From assembly GCA_947069175.1 (NCBI GenBank), contig CAMTDV010000013.1:12658501-12722500 (forward strand): a stretch of DNA of 64,000 bases, given 5' to 3'. Position numbers and translations under genes: made by a program. The DNA comes from Scalesia atractyloides (Eukaryota; Streptophyta; Magnoliopsida; Asterales; Asteraceae). Of the stretch, positions 21,286 through 32,657 are shown one piece after another (position 1 is the stretch's first letter; each line of letters starts with the position of its first letter). The notes under the pieces were generated by a model. It saw nothing but the letters and a program-made list of their open reading frames with translations, was not told the origin of the DNA and searched no databases.

Positions 21286-21482
21286 CTTCGGAAAATTATT
21301 CGTTGCGTCTATTTTTGATGCATGGGGAGCGATATGCTCTTGTGCAAACTGCGCAACACTCTCTTTGAACCATTATCAAACAGCATAGAAGTTGAAAAGA
21401 AGGCGCTACGATGTCGAATAGTTTTAGATAATGCATCTGCTACTGATGCTGATCTCGCTAACCTCCCCATCGTCATCATCAT
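21286..21482 (-). pseudogene. IVD exon 1 fused to a duplicated exon 2
   Basis: On the minus strand the exon starts at the ATG at 21482 and encodes the mitochondrial targeting region (ending FFSTSMLFD). It then runs without an intron into an exon 2 copy (21286-21369, about 95% like exon 2 at 19737-19820), including about 25 bp of intron 2. At the joint the AG acceptor has become GG and the frame is shifted, so a stop arises before the exon 2 end. The normal exon 1 end (DTQIQ in the intact gene) is lost. This looks like a local rearrangement after the tandem duplication. Confidence 0.8.
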
Positions 21483-21999
21483 CTTGAACACAAGCTGAAT
21501 CAAAGTACAAGTTGAAATGGAAACGAAATGACACCTTGTCGGGTGTAATCTTCAATAAGTAGGCGCCATTAAATACTACATTTAATGGTGTTTTTTTTTT
21601 CTACAATTGGCAGCTATGGATTTGAATGCCAAATGTATATGAGTTTTTGATAAATTCCGGATAGGGACACATCAGTACGGCCATCATCTGTCTCGACAAA
21701 TATTTTATTTGTGTTGATTTCGTCAAGAAAAACACTTACTTTTGTCAGAAAATTACACTTTCCAGGGTTTTCATTTTTTTTTTATTCTCGGATGATTCTT
21801 TATGTTTAGGGTTTATTACTTTCTTAATAACACGAATCATCCTTTAGGATTTTGCTTTTTTTTTTATGGATGGACGGTAGTTTCAACTGTCAAGTAATCT
21901 ACAATGCATGTAAGGATAGTTTAGTCTTATTTTATCATTTAGAAATTATTTATGTAAATAACCCAAAGACTGAGTTATTGATGAATAATTAAATACTAG
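21483..21999. other. 5' flank of the IVD pseudogene; no gene seen
   Basis: Likely 5' UTR and promoter of the pseudogene, judging by its position upstream of exon 1. Homopolymer T runs occur at about 21590 and 21850. Nothing else was recognised. Confidence 0.4.
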
Positions 22000-23139
22000 C
22001 TTACAAATCCGTGTTTTATGCGTGTTGTATAAATTTAATTTTATATAATAACTAATATAATTATATCTTTAAAATACCTTGTATATTATACGAGTTGAAT
22101 AAATATAATATAATCGATTAATACATACGGTCCTCAAGATATGTATGTAAATAATAAATTCGATGTACTATTTACTTATTAAAATTTTAATTTGTTATTT
22201 TAGTTATTATTAGGTTAGAAACATGCGTATTACACATGGTAGAACCAATTAAATATTAGATGATTATTAATAAGCGAAAAATAAAAGAAATAATAAATAA
22301 ATTAATTAATAAATAAATAAATAAGAGAGATCCATAAAGCTTGTGATTGGATATAATTTTTTTCTACATCCTATTAATTATCAAATACTATTAAATAATA
22401 ATAATATTAAAAATAATTTATTTTAATTAAATGTAATTTAAATGAGGATAAAAATTTATATATTTGCTTGGTCGTACAAAGAAAAAAAACTTCTTCTATC
22501 TCTTACAGAGAAGGAGAAAATACAAATTATATATTATTATTAATTTAAAGTTTGATAAAAAATGTTATTATCCTTATCTAAATTATATTTAGTTAAACTC
22601 TTGTTTAATAGGAAAAAGAAATTCAAAAATAAAATAAGAAGGCATCAGAGATTGCACATGTTAAAAAAGATTTTCATTTATTAATATAGAAAGATGTATT
22701 AGGGTTTACCATTTGAAGCCCATCATCCACCACCCTACTTGTTTTCATCCTCTTTCATGAGAACTACCACCACTATAGATTTGTATTCAACAATGTTGTA
22801 AGATTCCAATCGCTACTCTCGTATACATTGAAACCTCCAAAAGGCCTTCCTCGAATTGAATAGCTTCCTACGATCTCAATCGACAACTAAAAGCGCTTGC
22901 ACATGACTGGAGTTAACAACTTTTTCAAACGTCCATAAAAATGACAAAATGCGTAACAAACCCTAAGTGATTATTCGTGCAATTATTAAGGATGGAAATT
23001 GCAATTTTATACATACCTAGAGGAGGAAAAGTGTGAATTACATAATAATTATAACAACCCATTTTCTCTCTCTTATTAAGTATAATCAACACTATGTGTA
23101 TGTCTTTGTTACATTTTTCTACTTAAAATTGATCATTTA
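22000..23139 (-). mobile_element. Helitron-like segment, 3' end at 22000 (minus orientation)
   Basis: At 21993-22032 the plus strand reads ATACTAGCTTACAAATCCGTG then TTTTATGCGTGTTGT. Reversed, it ends in a GTGTTG/ACACGG-type imperfect hairpin, a short spacer and CTAGT, the usual shape of plant Helitron 3' ends. The interior is AT-rich with a transcript-like stretch near 22690-23000. No RepHel coding region or 5' TC end was found, so this is tentative and non-autonomous at best. Confidence 0.35.
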
Positions 23140-25608
23140 TGTCACATCCTCAATTTCAACCTGCGGGGTTTACCGCGAGGCGCATGACAAACCAGGATCT
23201 AGTCACCAGCCATATAGAATGACCTCTATATGAGAAAAATAGTTTTACCAACGACAAACAGTTCAAAAGCAATACGGAAACATAATAGGTGAAAGGTGAA
23301 ACGTGCGCCAAAACAAACGCCCAACCAAAAGTTAACAAATACGAAAATGCATGATTTACTAAATGAAAATGTTTTAACGCCATGCAGTGCACCTAATATT
23401 GGCAAGTACCTTAATGACCTAGGAAGAACACGTAAGAAACAAGTGTCAGTCAATTAAGACGAGCTACTTCACATATTCGGTTCACAGTTATAACATGTTC
23501 CGTTTTCACAAATTTCCACCATTCAACCCGAGTAGTATTCATTAGCATTTTATAAACGACTGTTATATTTATAGGTAGCTAACCCGTGTTACGTCACGAA
23601 AGAGTTCGAAACCGAAGCTGACTGTTGATGCCTTTGTTTGCCAGGTCTATCACTGACCATGGCAGTAAGTTAGGCTAATTCTACACCCGGTGACCATTAC
23701 CGGTCTAGCTAGCGCGACTAGCTCGGGTGGGGCTTGTCGGGCCCAGTAGTACTACTCAAAATTCTCCGCTATTAATCCCAATACTAACGGTCCAAGGTTT
23801 ACAAGGACTTTAGATAAGGCTACTTTGTGACAATAACAATATAATAACGTTCTATTAAATATAAGCGTTATAATCTTACAACGGATAAGCATTACATTAT
23901 CGTAATGTGCTCTTGTAACCTTCCCTGATTTCAAAACATTTAAATTAGGGACCATGAACTCACCTTCGTATTGCTCGGTAAGATTAAGATTAAGTGTTTG
24001 CAACTCTAGGACGACCAACCACGCCCTATTATAGTTACCACGGTTTATTAGTGGTGGTTTAGTAAACCATAAGAGTCCTACACGCATCTATCAATTAGCA
24101 TGGAATCAAGTAATCGCATAGCACTCCTGTCATCAGGCGTTACACACGGTTTGCGACATGTTATACAATCTTTATACAACTATCACATAAGCACGGTTAC
24201 TAGTAGTAGCAAGTTCAGTTCTTATACATTCACGATTTATGCATAACACATATTCTGAAAATAGGTTGTTTTAGGAGACCTGTTTAACCTACCTACAACG
24301 CAAAAATTATGATCTTTTAATGTCACGTACCACTCGGAGGGGTTGACCTTGTGTATAAATTTCAAGGCCTAACTCTCTACCAATAATTTATAAAAAATCA
24401 TTTACTAAGCAGCAATCAGATTCGTCACTTTCTGACTACAGCTCACGGAAAAATTTATTTAAAAATCCCCAGCTACCCGATTGATGTAATTCCAATTGGA
24501 GATTCGTAAAGACACCTAAAACCATCTACTGCATAAATTTCATACCCTAATTCCAATTTTTCACCAAGATATGACGTAAACAACAACACACAAATTCTGT
24601 AGAAAATTTGCAGCTATGACTATTAAGACGAATTAAATATTTTGATTGACCAAACGAGGTCCAAAAATTATGAAACCAATGTGGTTTGAATACTTCAAAA
24701 AGGTTCATTTTAGGCTTAAGAAAATCACATTTTCATTAGGTTTTGACCCGCTCACAGCCCACTGAAGTCGGCTGTAAACATCCAACAGCTTTCTGTTTCA
24801 GCTTTTAACTTTCTAACGCAAGTTCTAGTGGTTCTGTTAACATGTTTAGTGATCAGGAAACCTAATAACACTATGTATATCAGTTTATACCAGTCATCTA
24901 TCATACTCCTCATAACACCCACCCGTATTAATTAACCATCAACAAGAACATGACTTTTTAATAACCCCAAACACGTATAAGTACCCCATATGCATAGTCG
25001 ACATGTAACCCGCAACCACCAAGTGCTATAATCATGTACCCGTTAAGAGACTACCAATACCATTACAGAATAATCATGTCATTGAAAATATACATATTCA
25101 TCTATGTAACATGAACACGTATCAAGATTATTTATCGATACATAACATATAACCAAATCAAGGATTCACACACAATCATATCTTTCATACTTAACGGATT
25201 ACTGCAATCCCTTGAGCACTCTCGGTCGTTCATTGTCCTACGCATAAACACATTCAAGTTGTAAATACATAACACATCTAGAAATAAAACAAGGTACCTA
25301 AGTGAGCCTCTTGATTGTCGATCGAAACCGAATAGGGAGAGGAGGAGTGTTCGCCGAGAGAGGGTTGGCGAGATCAGAAGTAGTGACGGTGGGGGGTGCC
25401 TTCGCCTGCAGCCGCTAACTTCAATTAGATTTTTTTTTTTTTTCTTTCCTTGCATGCATACGTACATAATATTTAACAAGGAGGGGCGGTTATTTGGGAG
25501 GGGTTGGGCTTTGGCTTGGGTCGTAAGGGTTTGGGGGGTTGGGCTTTGGCTTGAGTTTCTTGGGCCGCAAAGGTTTGGGAATAGTGGGTTGGGTTACGAC
25601 TATTTGTT

Positions 25609-25668
<60 letters not shown>

Positions 25669-25750
25669 CCCGTCGCGTATAAAAATATCACGTAACAAAC
25701 TAGCGTAGAAGTCGTAAGCAAACACTAACCTGATTGTTCGGGTTCTTACA
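23140..25750 (-). mobile_element. Solo Ty3-type LTR (2611 bp)
   Basis: On the minus strand it begins TGTAAGAACCCGAACAATCAGG and ends ATTGAGGATGTGACA. The perfect target duplication ATTTA lies at 23135-23139 and 25751-25755. There is no internal region, so it is a solo LTR from unequal recombination. It contains a GGTTGGGCTTTGGCTTG pair (about 25502-25555), a poly-T run at 25431-25443 and a (TA)n tract. Unlike the LTRs at 1727 and 28943 it shows no tRNA-like modules. Confidence 0.9.
25613..25665. repeat. (TA)n microsatellite, ~26 units
   Basis: Uninterrupted TA repeat within the solo LTR at 23140-25750, probably hypervariable. Confidence 0.97.
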
Positions 25751-25764
25751 ATTTAAATGTGTTG

Positions 25765-25999
25765 GGGGATGTCCATAGCTTTATAGTCTAGTGGCATATT
25801 AGGGGTGAGATAATTATTTGAGAGAACAGATCTTGGGTTCAATTCTCATAAGGGGGTTTTTCTTATATTTATTAGGTTTTCTTCTAAATTGGTGTATAGG
25901 CATTATACCTAGTGGAGATGGATATGATCGCGTGGTTTCACTGGTAGCACGAGGATACTCCGGTAGTCAATCAGTGATCTAAATTTGCTGTTAAAAAAC
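25765..25999 (+). mobile_element. tRNA-derived SINE (235 bp)
   Basis: The head has an A-box-like TAGTCTAGTGGCATATTAGG and a B-box-like GGGTTCAATTCTC. The tail ends in GTTAAAAAACA. The perfect 9-bp target duplication AATGTGTTG lies at 25756-25764 and 26000-26008. The 3' half (GGTGTATAGGCATTATACCTAG to ATCAGTGATCTAAATTTG) recurs at 60336-60489. It landed one base beyond the target duplication of the solo LTR. Confidence 0.82.
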
Positions 26000-26009
26000 A
26001 ATGTGTTGA

Positions 26010-26408
26010 GAGATAAGCAATACTATATGTGTCTCATTATAATCTTATCATGTTATTGTTTTACTTTCTAAACTTTATTCATTTATAATAGCTAGCTAAC
26101 CTACGTTTGTGTTTCTAGTTCAGAAAGAAAATGTTTTAACTGGAGCATTCACAATGGGCTCTCGTCATCATCAATATAACTTAACTAAAAATTATTTTAT
26201 CTCTAAGTTTTGTTTATCTTTTAAAAATCCCCTGCATAGAATTATTTTCATCTTTGTTCAGTTAAAGAAATAATTTATCTTTCTTTTTTTAACCTTTAAA
26301 TAATGAACACATTTTCTTTTATTATTGTCTCTCTTTATTCCGCTCACTTTCATATAAATAAATATTTTATTTTTCTTTTATCATTGTCTCTCTTCTTTCC
26401 ACTCACTT
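26010..26408. other. No gene recognised
   Basis: AT-rich spacer with a near-duplicate pair of TTCTTTTATTATTGTCTCTCTT/TCTTTTATCATTGTCTCTCTTC-like segments (about 26318 and 26375). Confidence 0.4.
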
Positions 26409-27031
26409 AGAGGGTGTTTAGGATGCTTATTTAACTCCAAAACTGCTTGATGAGTTATGAATTTTTATAAGTAGTTTTTAAAAAGTACTTGAATTAGTTT
26501 TTATGATGGAAAAAGTAAAAAAATCAATAAGTTATCGTTTTAAAAAGTGTTTGGCTTAACTTATTTATGTAAAATAACCGAAAATGACATTCTTATATAT
26601 TTAAAACCGTTTACTACTATACGTAACAAGCAGAGGTCGTGAGTGAATGGTGATCAGGTGGAGGGTGGATGGCAGTCGAAGGTGGAGAGTGTGGCGAGTA
26701 ATGGTGGCAAGGCGGCTGATGGGTGGATGGTGGTCGGGGTGAAGGTGGATATGGTGGCCGGTGATGGTGTGTGTGTGTTATGTGTATGTGTGTACCGGGT
26801 GTTTTAAGGTAAGGGTGGGGGTATATTGATAATATTATGATGAAAAAAAAACAAAAGCTATTTAAAAAGTCAGCCTTTATATGACTTTTAAAAAACAACA
26901 TTTTACCTTTTTTTCAAAATCTAAAATAAAAAACACTTTTATTAATGGCAAACACTTTTTTAGAAAACCAATAAATCATGAGTCATTTACAAACTCAACC
27001 CCAGACACCCATATTAACACCCTCTTAGACC
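26409..27031. mobile_element. Probable hAT-like MITE with G-rich core
   Basis: The left end is AGAGGGTGTTTAGGATGCTTA and the reversed right end is AGAGGGTGTTAATATGGGTG; both continue into similar TGAGTTATGAAT / GACTCATGATTT blocks. Homopolymer-rich arms flank a G-rich core (about 26630-26815) of GGTGGATGGTGG-like units. The target duplication is unclear (ACTTAG against CTTAG). The Pro/His-rich frame on the minus strand of the core is low complexity and not a gene. Confidence 0.5.
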
Positions 27032-27164
27032 ACCTGTGGTGGGGCATTTAAGCCCCACGAAAACGCCCCGATCATGACGGAACACCGCCCCCTTTGCTCG
27101 TGAAAGCCACATATTGCCCGGTCTTCGCGGTTTGATTCACGTGACTCATTTGTTGAATTCCGTA

Positions 27165-27217
<53 letters not shown>

Positions 27218-27912
27218 TATTGTTGTTGTTGTTATTCCAATCCTATATATAATCCTTTCTTAAACCCATAATTCAGACTTGTCGTTCCATACTTCTCACC
27301 ACAACTACACTATCTTAAAATATAAAGATTATGGATTGTTATTCATCATCTTCGAGTAGTGATGATAACACATCTTTGGATTCGTATGAGATCGCCGACA
27401 CCATTACAAGTGCGGTATAACTCATGGTCCAGTTTACGCAACATGTTAGTCAACATCCATGTCCATCATTAGAAGAAAACAAATCGATGAGACCGTGAGG
27501 CTGCCAACGCGTTGTTAATGCGTGATATTTTGTGATGAACCACTCTATGGGCCTCGCGAATTTAGATGTCGTTTTAGGATGGTTAAAAGATTACTTTTAC
27601 GTATTATCAACGATTGGAATAGGAGTATGATCACTTCAAACATAGACCTGACGCAAGAGAAAGGATGGGATTCACGGCAACACAAAAGTGTAATCTGCAA
27701 TACGTGTGCTAGCATATGGTAATGCAAGCGAAGCGTGGGACGAGTATCTAAAATGGCAAAAAAAAAAGGCAACAAGACACGCTCTAGGACATTTTGCTAA
27801 AGGTATTGTTTTTCTATCATGTTCTTTTTTATAAGTATTTAAACACATTAGCATTATCTAATTTTAAAGGGAATCACTGAGACGGTTTACCCGGCATGAT
27901 TAGGAGCATAGA
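27032..27912 (+). pseudogene. PIF/Harbinger transposase relic
   Basis: After a GC-rich end-like segment (27022-27130) and an ATT microsatellite comes a broken coding region. It holds MDCYSSSSSSDDN-like sequence (27331) and, near 27535-27610, YGPREFRCRFRMVKRLLLRI, close to the FRRRFRM motif of plant Harbinger (HARBI1/ALP1-like) proteins (family knowledge). Pieces like KCNLQ-R-LAYGNASEAWDEYL follow near 27690-27745. Several stops and frameshifts are present. It is cut at 27913 by an LTR. Confidence 0.7.
27166..27230. repeat. (ATT)n / (GTT)n microsatellite
   Basis: About 18 ATT units then four GTT units, in the 5' part of the Harbinger relic. Confidence 0.95.
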
Positions 27913-30030
27913 TGTAACACCTCAGATATTTTATCAACACGTATCCGAAAACTCTCCAAATATTCGAGATTTGTTGGAGGAGAGGGGCGAAATATATTAA
28001 AATGGGATATGGAAGCAAGTTGAGGGACTCATATCATAAAAATGCCAATAATCAAATTCTGGTGGTCCCTTACGGATCACAAGGGGTAGCCCTTACGATC
28101 CGCTAAGGGGGTTCAAACTGCTTTGGGCGCCAGAGGTCCTTACGGACCGTAAGGCACCACTCTTATGGTCCAAGGGGTGCGTAGACAAGAAGCTGCAGCC
28201 TTGCTCTTATGCCACCTATCTTCATTTTGTGCTGCCTAAAGCATCCTTCAAGCATGTGTTGTAACGCCTCGCTTTTTCGTACTTTCCTTAATTAGAAAGT
28301 GTAATCGTATTTCTATTTATAGAAAGTTGTATTCGTATCGCATTCGTATTTCATTTCCCAGTCTTATAATCCGAGACTTTGATCGTAATAAAATTCATAC
28401 CTGATACATACTTGTCTTACATGCATTTAATTGTTAAATACGTGTTTACATACAAACCGATACTTGTTATACGTGCAAATACTCATACATTCATACTTGA
28501 TACCCAAAATATACTTACATATACATTATACACTTGAAAACATGCGAAAATATCAAGTTTTACCATGAATGAAAGATAAACTAAGTTCAAGGACTAAAAA
28601 TAGCATAATCCGCATATTCTTGTTTCTAGCTCATGGATTGGGCAAAAGTGTGTTTGTTGGATTGTACTTCTTGCATTTAATACTCACCTAACTCAACCCC
28701 CAAACCTCAACTATAAATACCCACCTCCTCCCACACTCATTTCACACCTCAATCATCTCTTCTCTTCTCTCTAAAAGCTCTAAGAGCTCTCTTCTTCTAA
28801 AGATTCAAGGTTTCAAAAGATAACTCGGTGTTCCTCCAATCCCTTCAAGGAAGTAACAAGGGAAGCTTTTGCAAAATCGTGAGTACACTCGACCCACTTT
28901 TCGTTTACAACACTTTTGGGTGTAACATGTTTACTTATACCATGTCACACCCCGACCCGCAGCGGAAAAGGTGATCGGGGCATGATTGGGTTATCATCAA
29001 AGCTCATGACATTTATTATACGTTTCATATTCATTAATACACTTTAATGGAGAATTATAATTAATATTACAACATGTCCTAAATATCAATCTAGGCTTCC
29101 TTGTTTTCTTCTAAGGCATTTCCTATGTTTTCCTTGCTTCATCCTGTTCACCTGTATCATGTGTAAAAGGGTTTTTGGATCAACAAAAAGTTGGCGAGTG
29201 AATCCTATGGAAAACATTTGAACAAGTTTATTTAATTGGTTATGAAATAAAGTGCACAACCACACATGAGTAAAAATAGATGTAAACTTATTCATAAATC
29301 AATTTAATATTAAACAATACACACATGAACAATAAAGGATCGTTTCGAGGCACGCGTTGCTCAACTCGTCTCTCACGAGGAACTGATGGGCCTAATGAAT
29401 GAATTGCATAAACATGATAATATGAAAGACATAACTACAAACAATATAAACTCAATGATACACACATGAACAGTAATGGATTGGTTTTGAGGCACGCGTT
29501 GTTCAACTCGTCTCCCACGAGGAACTAATGGCTTAATGAATGAATTTCATATAATTTGACAAAATGAAATACGTAATCACAACAATATAAACAATCTAAG
29601 TTTAGATCACGATATGATATGGCACAAGTTTAAATAAACGAGTTAATTATTTTGTGACACATGACATACCCCAAAATGTGTAATTAAAAAGGGGAGTTGT
29701 AAGATTCACTCACAGTGGGTGCGTTCGGTTGATGATGTTGAATGCACGCGAAGTGGTTTTAACCACGAGTGAAATTAACCTAGATAAATAGCATTATGGT
29801 TCGGTAAGTAAACGGATTTTATTAATCCATTTTAGTAGGATTGTTGGGTGTATTTTTGTGAGTTTAAGGCTATTTTCTAACCTTAAAAATGTTATTTTTA
29901 AGTATTTTTAATTGATTTTTAATTAAAATAAATAAATAAAAATAATAAAAAAATTTGACTTTTTTGACCGTTGACCGTTGACCATTGACCGTTGACTGTT
30001 GACTTTGACCGGTTCGTATGCGAGTATATG

Positions 30031-30617
30031 TGCGCTGAGTGAGGCTCGAACCCGAGACCTCCCGTACGCGTGCACGCAGCTCTACCAACTGAGCTATGTG
30101 TCTAACCCGAAATATTTCTGTTTTTAATTATATTTATATACTAATTAGATTTAAACCGAAAATCATTTATTTTTAAAAACGATTTAACTGAATCGGACCG
30201 GTGCGCTCCACAGGTCTCGAACCCGGGACCTGTGGTTTATGCTAACACACAGTCCACCGCTGGACTGTGTGTCCAACTTGTTAACTTAACTGATTTTTAT
30301 TATACTTAAACACAAACTAAGTATTTTCATTTCTGACTTATTTAAAAAGTTAGATATTTGTCCGGATCGGTGCAGTAGACCGGACTCGAACTCGTGTCCT
30401 GTGATTAAACATACACACAGTCCACCACTGGACTGTGTGTCTAACTTGGTTATTATTCCGGTTATTAATAAACTTAACATATACAGCGTGATTCCGGTTC
30501 GGTTAACAAAAAAAAAAGACATTTTTATTAAGGCAGCATGCGTGGGACAAGATTCGAACTCGAGACGTTTACGTGTTTATTGTGCACATAGTCCACCGCT
30601 GGACTGTGTGTCTAACC
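30031..30617 (-). repeat. Array of four tRNA-like modules in the solo LTR
   Basis: Units (minus strand) at 30540-30617, 30370-30445, 30201-30276 and 30031-30106, spaced about 170 bp. The first three hold the hairpin ACACAGTCCA / TGGACTGTGT around a GCGG-type loop and a B-box-like GTTCGA. The last holds TAGCTCAGTTGGTAGAG and GGGTTCGAGCC, nearly identical to the third unit of the LTR at 1727-4378. All point along LTR transcription. This LTR therefore has four sense units where the other has three. Confidence 0.75.
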
Positions 30618-31310
30618 CGAGTTATAACTTGATTTTAATTATACTTAAACATTACAGAAAACTTCGTCTTCTTCGTTGATTTTAACCAGAATCGGAAGTC
30701 TGACTGGTTCGATGTTTTAATCATGTTCTTTAGCGTTTTGAGGTTAATTACAGATGAGATATGAATAAAAGAAAGGGAAATTAGGCGTGAGGTATACCGA
30801 CTGGACTCCTCTATTTCTCCGGCGAAACTCCGGCGACAGTAAACACTTCCGGCGACGTGTGTCTTGCAGCAGAGAGTCTTCAGAAAGCTTGAAAAGGATG
30901 TGGGTGACTTCGGTATAAGCTCACGGGGCTTAGTAAGGCTTAGAAGTGAAGAACCCGGTTTTCCGGCGATTTGCAGGAGATTTCCGGCGAGTGAGTTTTC
31001 GCCGAGAAAGGGTGCGGTTTTGAGCGAAAAAGCTTGCAGAGGTTCGAGGGGGTATTTATAGGGCAGTTCATCGATGAATTTGGTCCAATTTCCGACTTGA
31101 TAGTCATTACGTTTTCCGGCGGTTATAGTTTGTGTCGCGGACTCAGGCGTCGGTTATAACCGATGTCCTAGTAAATGTTTACGTTATAACTGAAGATATC
31201 GTTAAATCTCGCGAGATCGCCGGGATTTCCGACGACTGAAATTTGGGCGCCGATTTTGAATTCGAAAAAGATGTTATGAACTAATTGATTCTAATAATTA
31301 ACAAGATTCA

Positions 31311-31389
31311 TCAGTGGCGCAGTGGTTGAGGTGCGTGTGTTAAGGTGCTGAACCGGCTGACTGACCCGGGTTCGAAACCCGGCAGGAAC
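31311..31389 (+). other. tRNA-like module (Leu/Ser type), antisense in the solo LTR
   Basis: TGGCGCAGTGGTTGAGG (A-box-like) and GGGTTCGAAACCC (B-box-like) with a long variable part. It sits 184-262 bp from the LTR start and points against LTR transcription, the same as 1909-1997 in the first LTR. Confidence 0.7.
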
Positions 31390-32357
31390 ATATTATTTTT
31401 ATTTTCTTATTTTTAACAGTTTTTCAAAAACAATTTATATATTCCAATATAATAATTAATTATGTATCGTTTAAAATTATTTTGGGCATTAAATTCGCAA
31501 CGAAATTTTTAACTGATTGTTCGGTTAATAAACGGAGCGTGTTTGGTAAAATCCGTTTTTGACGGATGTTACATACCAAAACCACAACACTTAAACTTTA
31601 TGAAATGCACAAACAATCCTATACACATGAACACTTGATACGCTTACGTGATGCTTATATTTTGGACATTCTTTATGTGATACTTTAGTCATTAACTTGT
31701 TTAAAGCCTTCGTTTGACATGTATAGCGCTATAGGAAGTCATGCATCCCCCTCCATCGCATAAAATTGAGGCCATGTTAAAACAGCGTGTTTGCGTTAAG
31801 AGTTTGGCTTGTAGTATTGCATGCCTTGTATATGCTCTCGTAAAATCATAATTGCCATGAGGATTCGTTTAAACTTTAATCGTATATGTATGCTATGCTT
31901 AAACTTGTGTACTCGCCTTTGCTTTTGCATTGAATTGTATTTTAAAACATGTTACAGGTTGATGAAGAGGATGCTATGAAATCAAATAGCAAGGACTTAG
32001 ATACACACAATTAGACGTTTAGGTTAAATTTGTTGTATCAATTTTGTTGTATTGTGTTTATTGTATTTGCTTCGATGTTGTACTTGACAATTCTTATTGG
32101 AATGAAATTCGACGTTAATTAAATATTGTCATTATTAGCGTTGTGAGCAATGAGCAATCTCGTTATCGTCTCACTCCAATGTTTCCGCCATCGGTTGGGG
32201 TGTCACGTGTGTCTTGCCACTAATCAATACAAGGAAGCTCCTACTCCTAGGACATGTGGCATCACCTCATAATTTATGTTAAAGTATAAATAGGTGTGTT
32301 CTTCAAGCATGTGTCCTGCCACCTTAAGCCTCCTTAAAGGTTGAACTTATTTTTTGA

Positions 32358-32657
32358 TAGGGTAAATTGTATCATACGTACTTTAAGTTTTAGCAAAATT
32401 TCAAGCGTTGTCCGTTAACTAATAGTTACAGCGATGTCCTTTATGTCCTAATTTCTTTACAAGCAGTGTCCTTTCTCCCTTAAAAGATTACAAAAATAAT
32501 GGACATTTGCTGTAAAAAAAATTAAAACATAACGGGCATCTGCTGAAAAAAAAAATTAAAACATAAAAATCCGTTATAATTTCGTTAGTTAAAGGACAAC
32601 GCCTAAAATTATCCTGAAACTTAAAATACGTAAAATACAATTTACATTTTTATATAC
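32358..32657. mobile_element. 300-bp TIR element flanked by 23-bp direct repeats
   Basis: The ends share GTAAATTGTAT..TACGTA.TTTAAGTTT and GCGTTGTCC in inverted orientation, about 50 bp of imperfect TIR. On both sides stands an identical 23-bp stretch (TAAAGGTTGAAC then TTATTTTTTGA) at 32335-32357 and 32658-32680. That is far longer than the 2-11 bp usual for TIR elements. No coding capacity. Confidence 0.65.

Larger units (their letters stand above)
15940..21482 (-). pseudogene. IVD: Isovaleryl-CoA dehydrogenase pseudogene (duplicate copy)
   Basis: Exons on the minus strand: 19737-19820 (2), 18569-18626 (3), 18211-18335, 18077-18121, 17951-17999, 17747-17856, 17573-17649, 17415-17465, 17264-17328, 17007-17161, 16766-16806, 16642-16696, 16491-16547, and the last exon 16391-16406 plus 15940-16075. 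Lengths and GT/AG borders match the intact copy exon by exon. The catalytic Glu (LDLERLVLSAGP) is kept. Lesions: a 315-bp solo LTR inside the last exon replaces the final ~43 residues with about 41 foreign ones and a stop. Exon 1 (start at 21482) runs directly, out of frame, into an extra copy of exon 2. One conserved Gly in GGNGY is Val. Very probably not functional. Confidence 0.92.
28943..31573 (-). mobile_element. Solo chromovirus LTR (2631 bp) with tRNA-like modules
   Basis: On the minus strand it starts TGTAACATCCGTCAAAAACGG and ends GGGTCGGGGTGTGACA. The perfect target duplication TACCA lies at 28938-28942 and 31574-31578. It is the same family as the LTR at 1727-4378: matching ends, TATA box (CTATAAATACCCC, about 31053-31065), GGTCAAC repeats (about 29955-30015) and tRNA-like modules. 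The 3' part carries two copies of GAGGCACGCGTTG.TCAACTCGTCTC.CACGAGGAACT (29348 and 29490). Confidence 0.92.
28260..32205 (+). mobile_element. Solo Ty3-type LTR, itself interrupted by another solo LTR
   Basis: Begins TGTAACGCCTCGC and ends CGGTTGGGGTGTCA. Subtracting the nested 28943-31573 LTR and one target copy leaves about 1310 bp. A TATA box, CTATAAATACCCACC, lies near 28710-28724, followed by a pyrimidine-rich leader. Its 3' part (31574-32205) is clearly related to the LTR at 49857-50405 (shared AACATGT.TTACAGGTTGATGA-like blocks and the end GATGTTTCCGCCAT). The flanks ATGTGT and CGTGTGT suggest a partly mutated target duplication. Confidence 0.75.

Noticed and set aside
15940..21482. 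Second functional IVD gene
   Set aside because: Exon 1 is fused out of frame to exon 2 and the last exon is interrupted by an LTR.
26617..26901. Pro/His-rich minus-strand protein
   Set aside because: Low-complexity translation of the G-rich MITE core.
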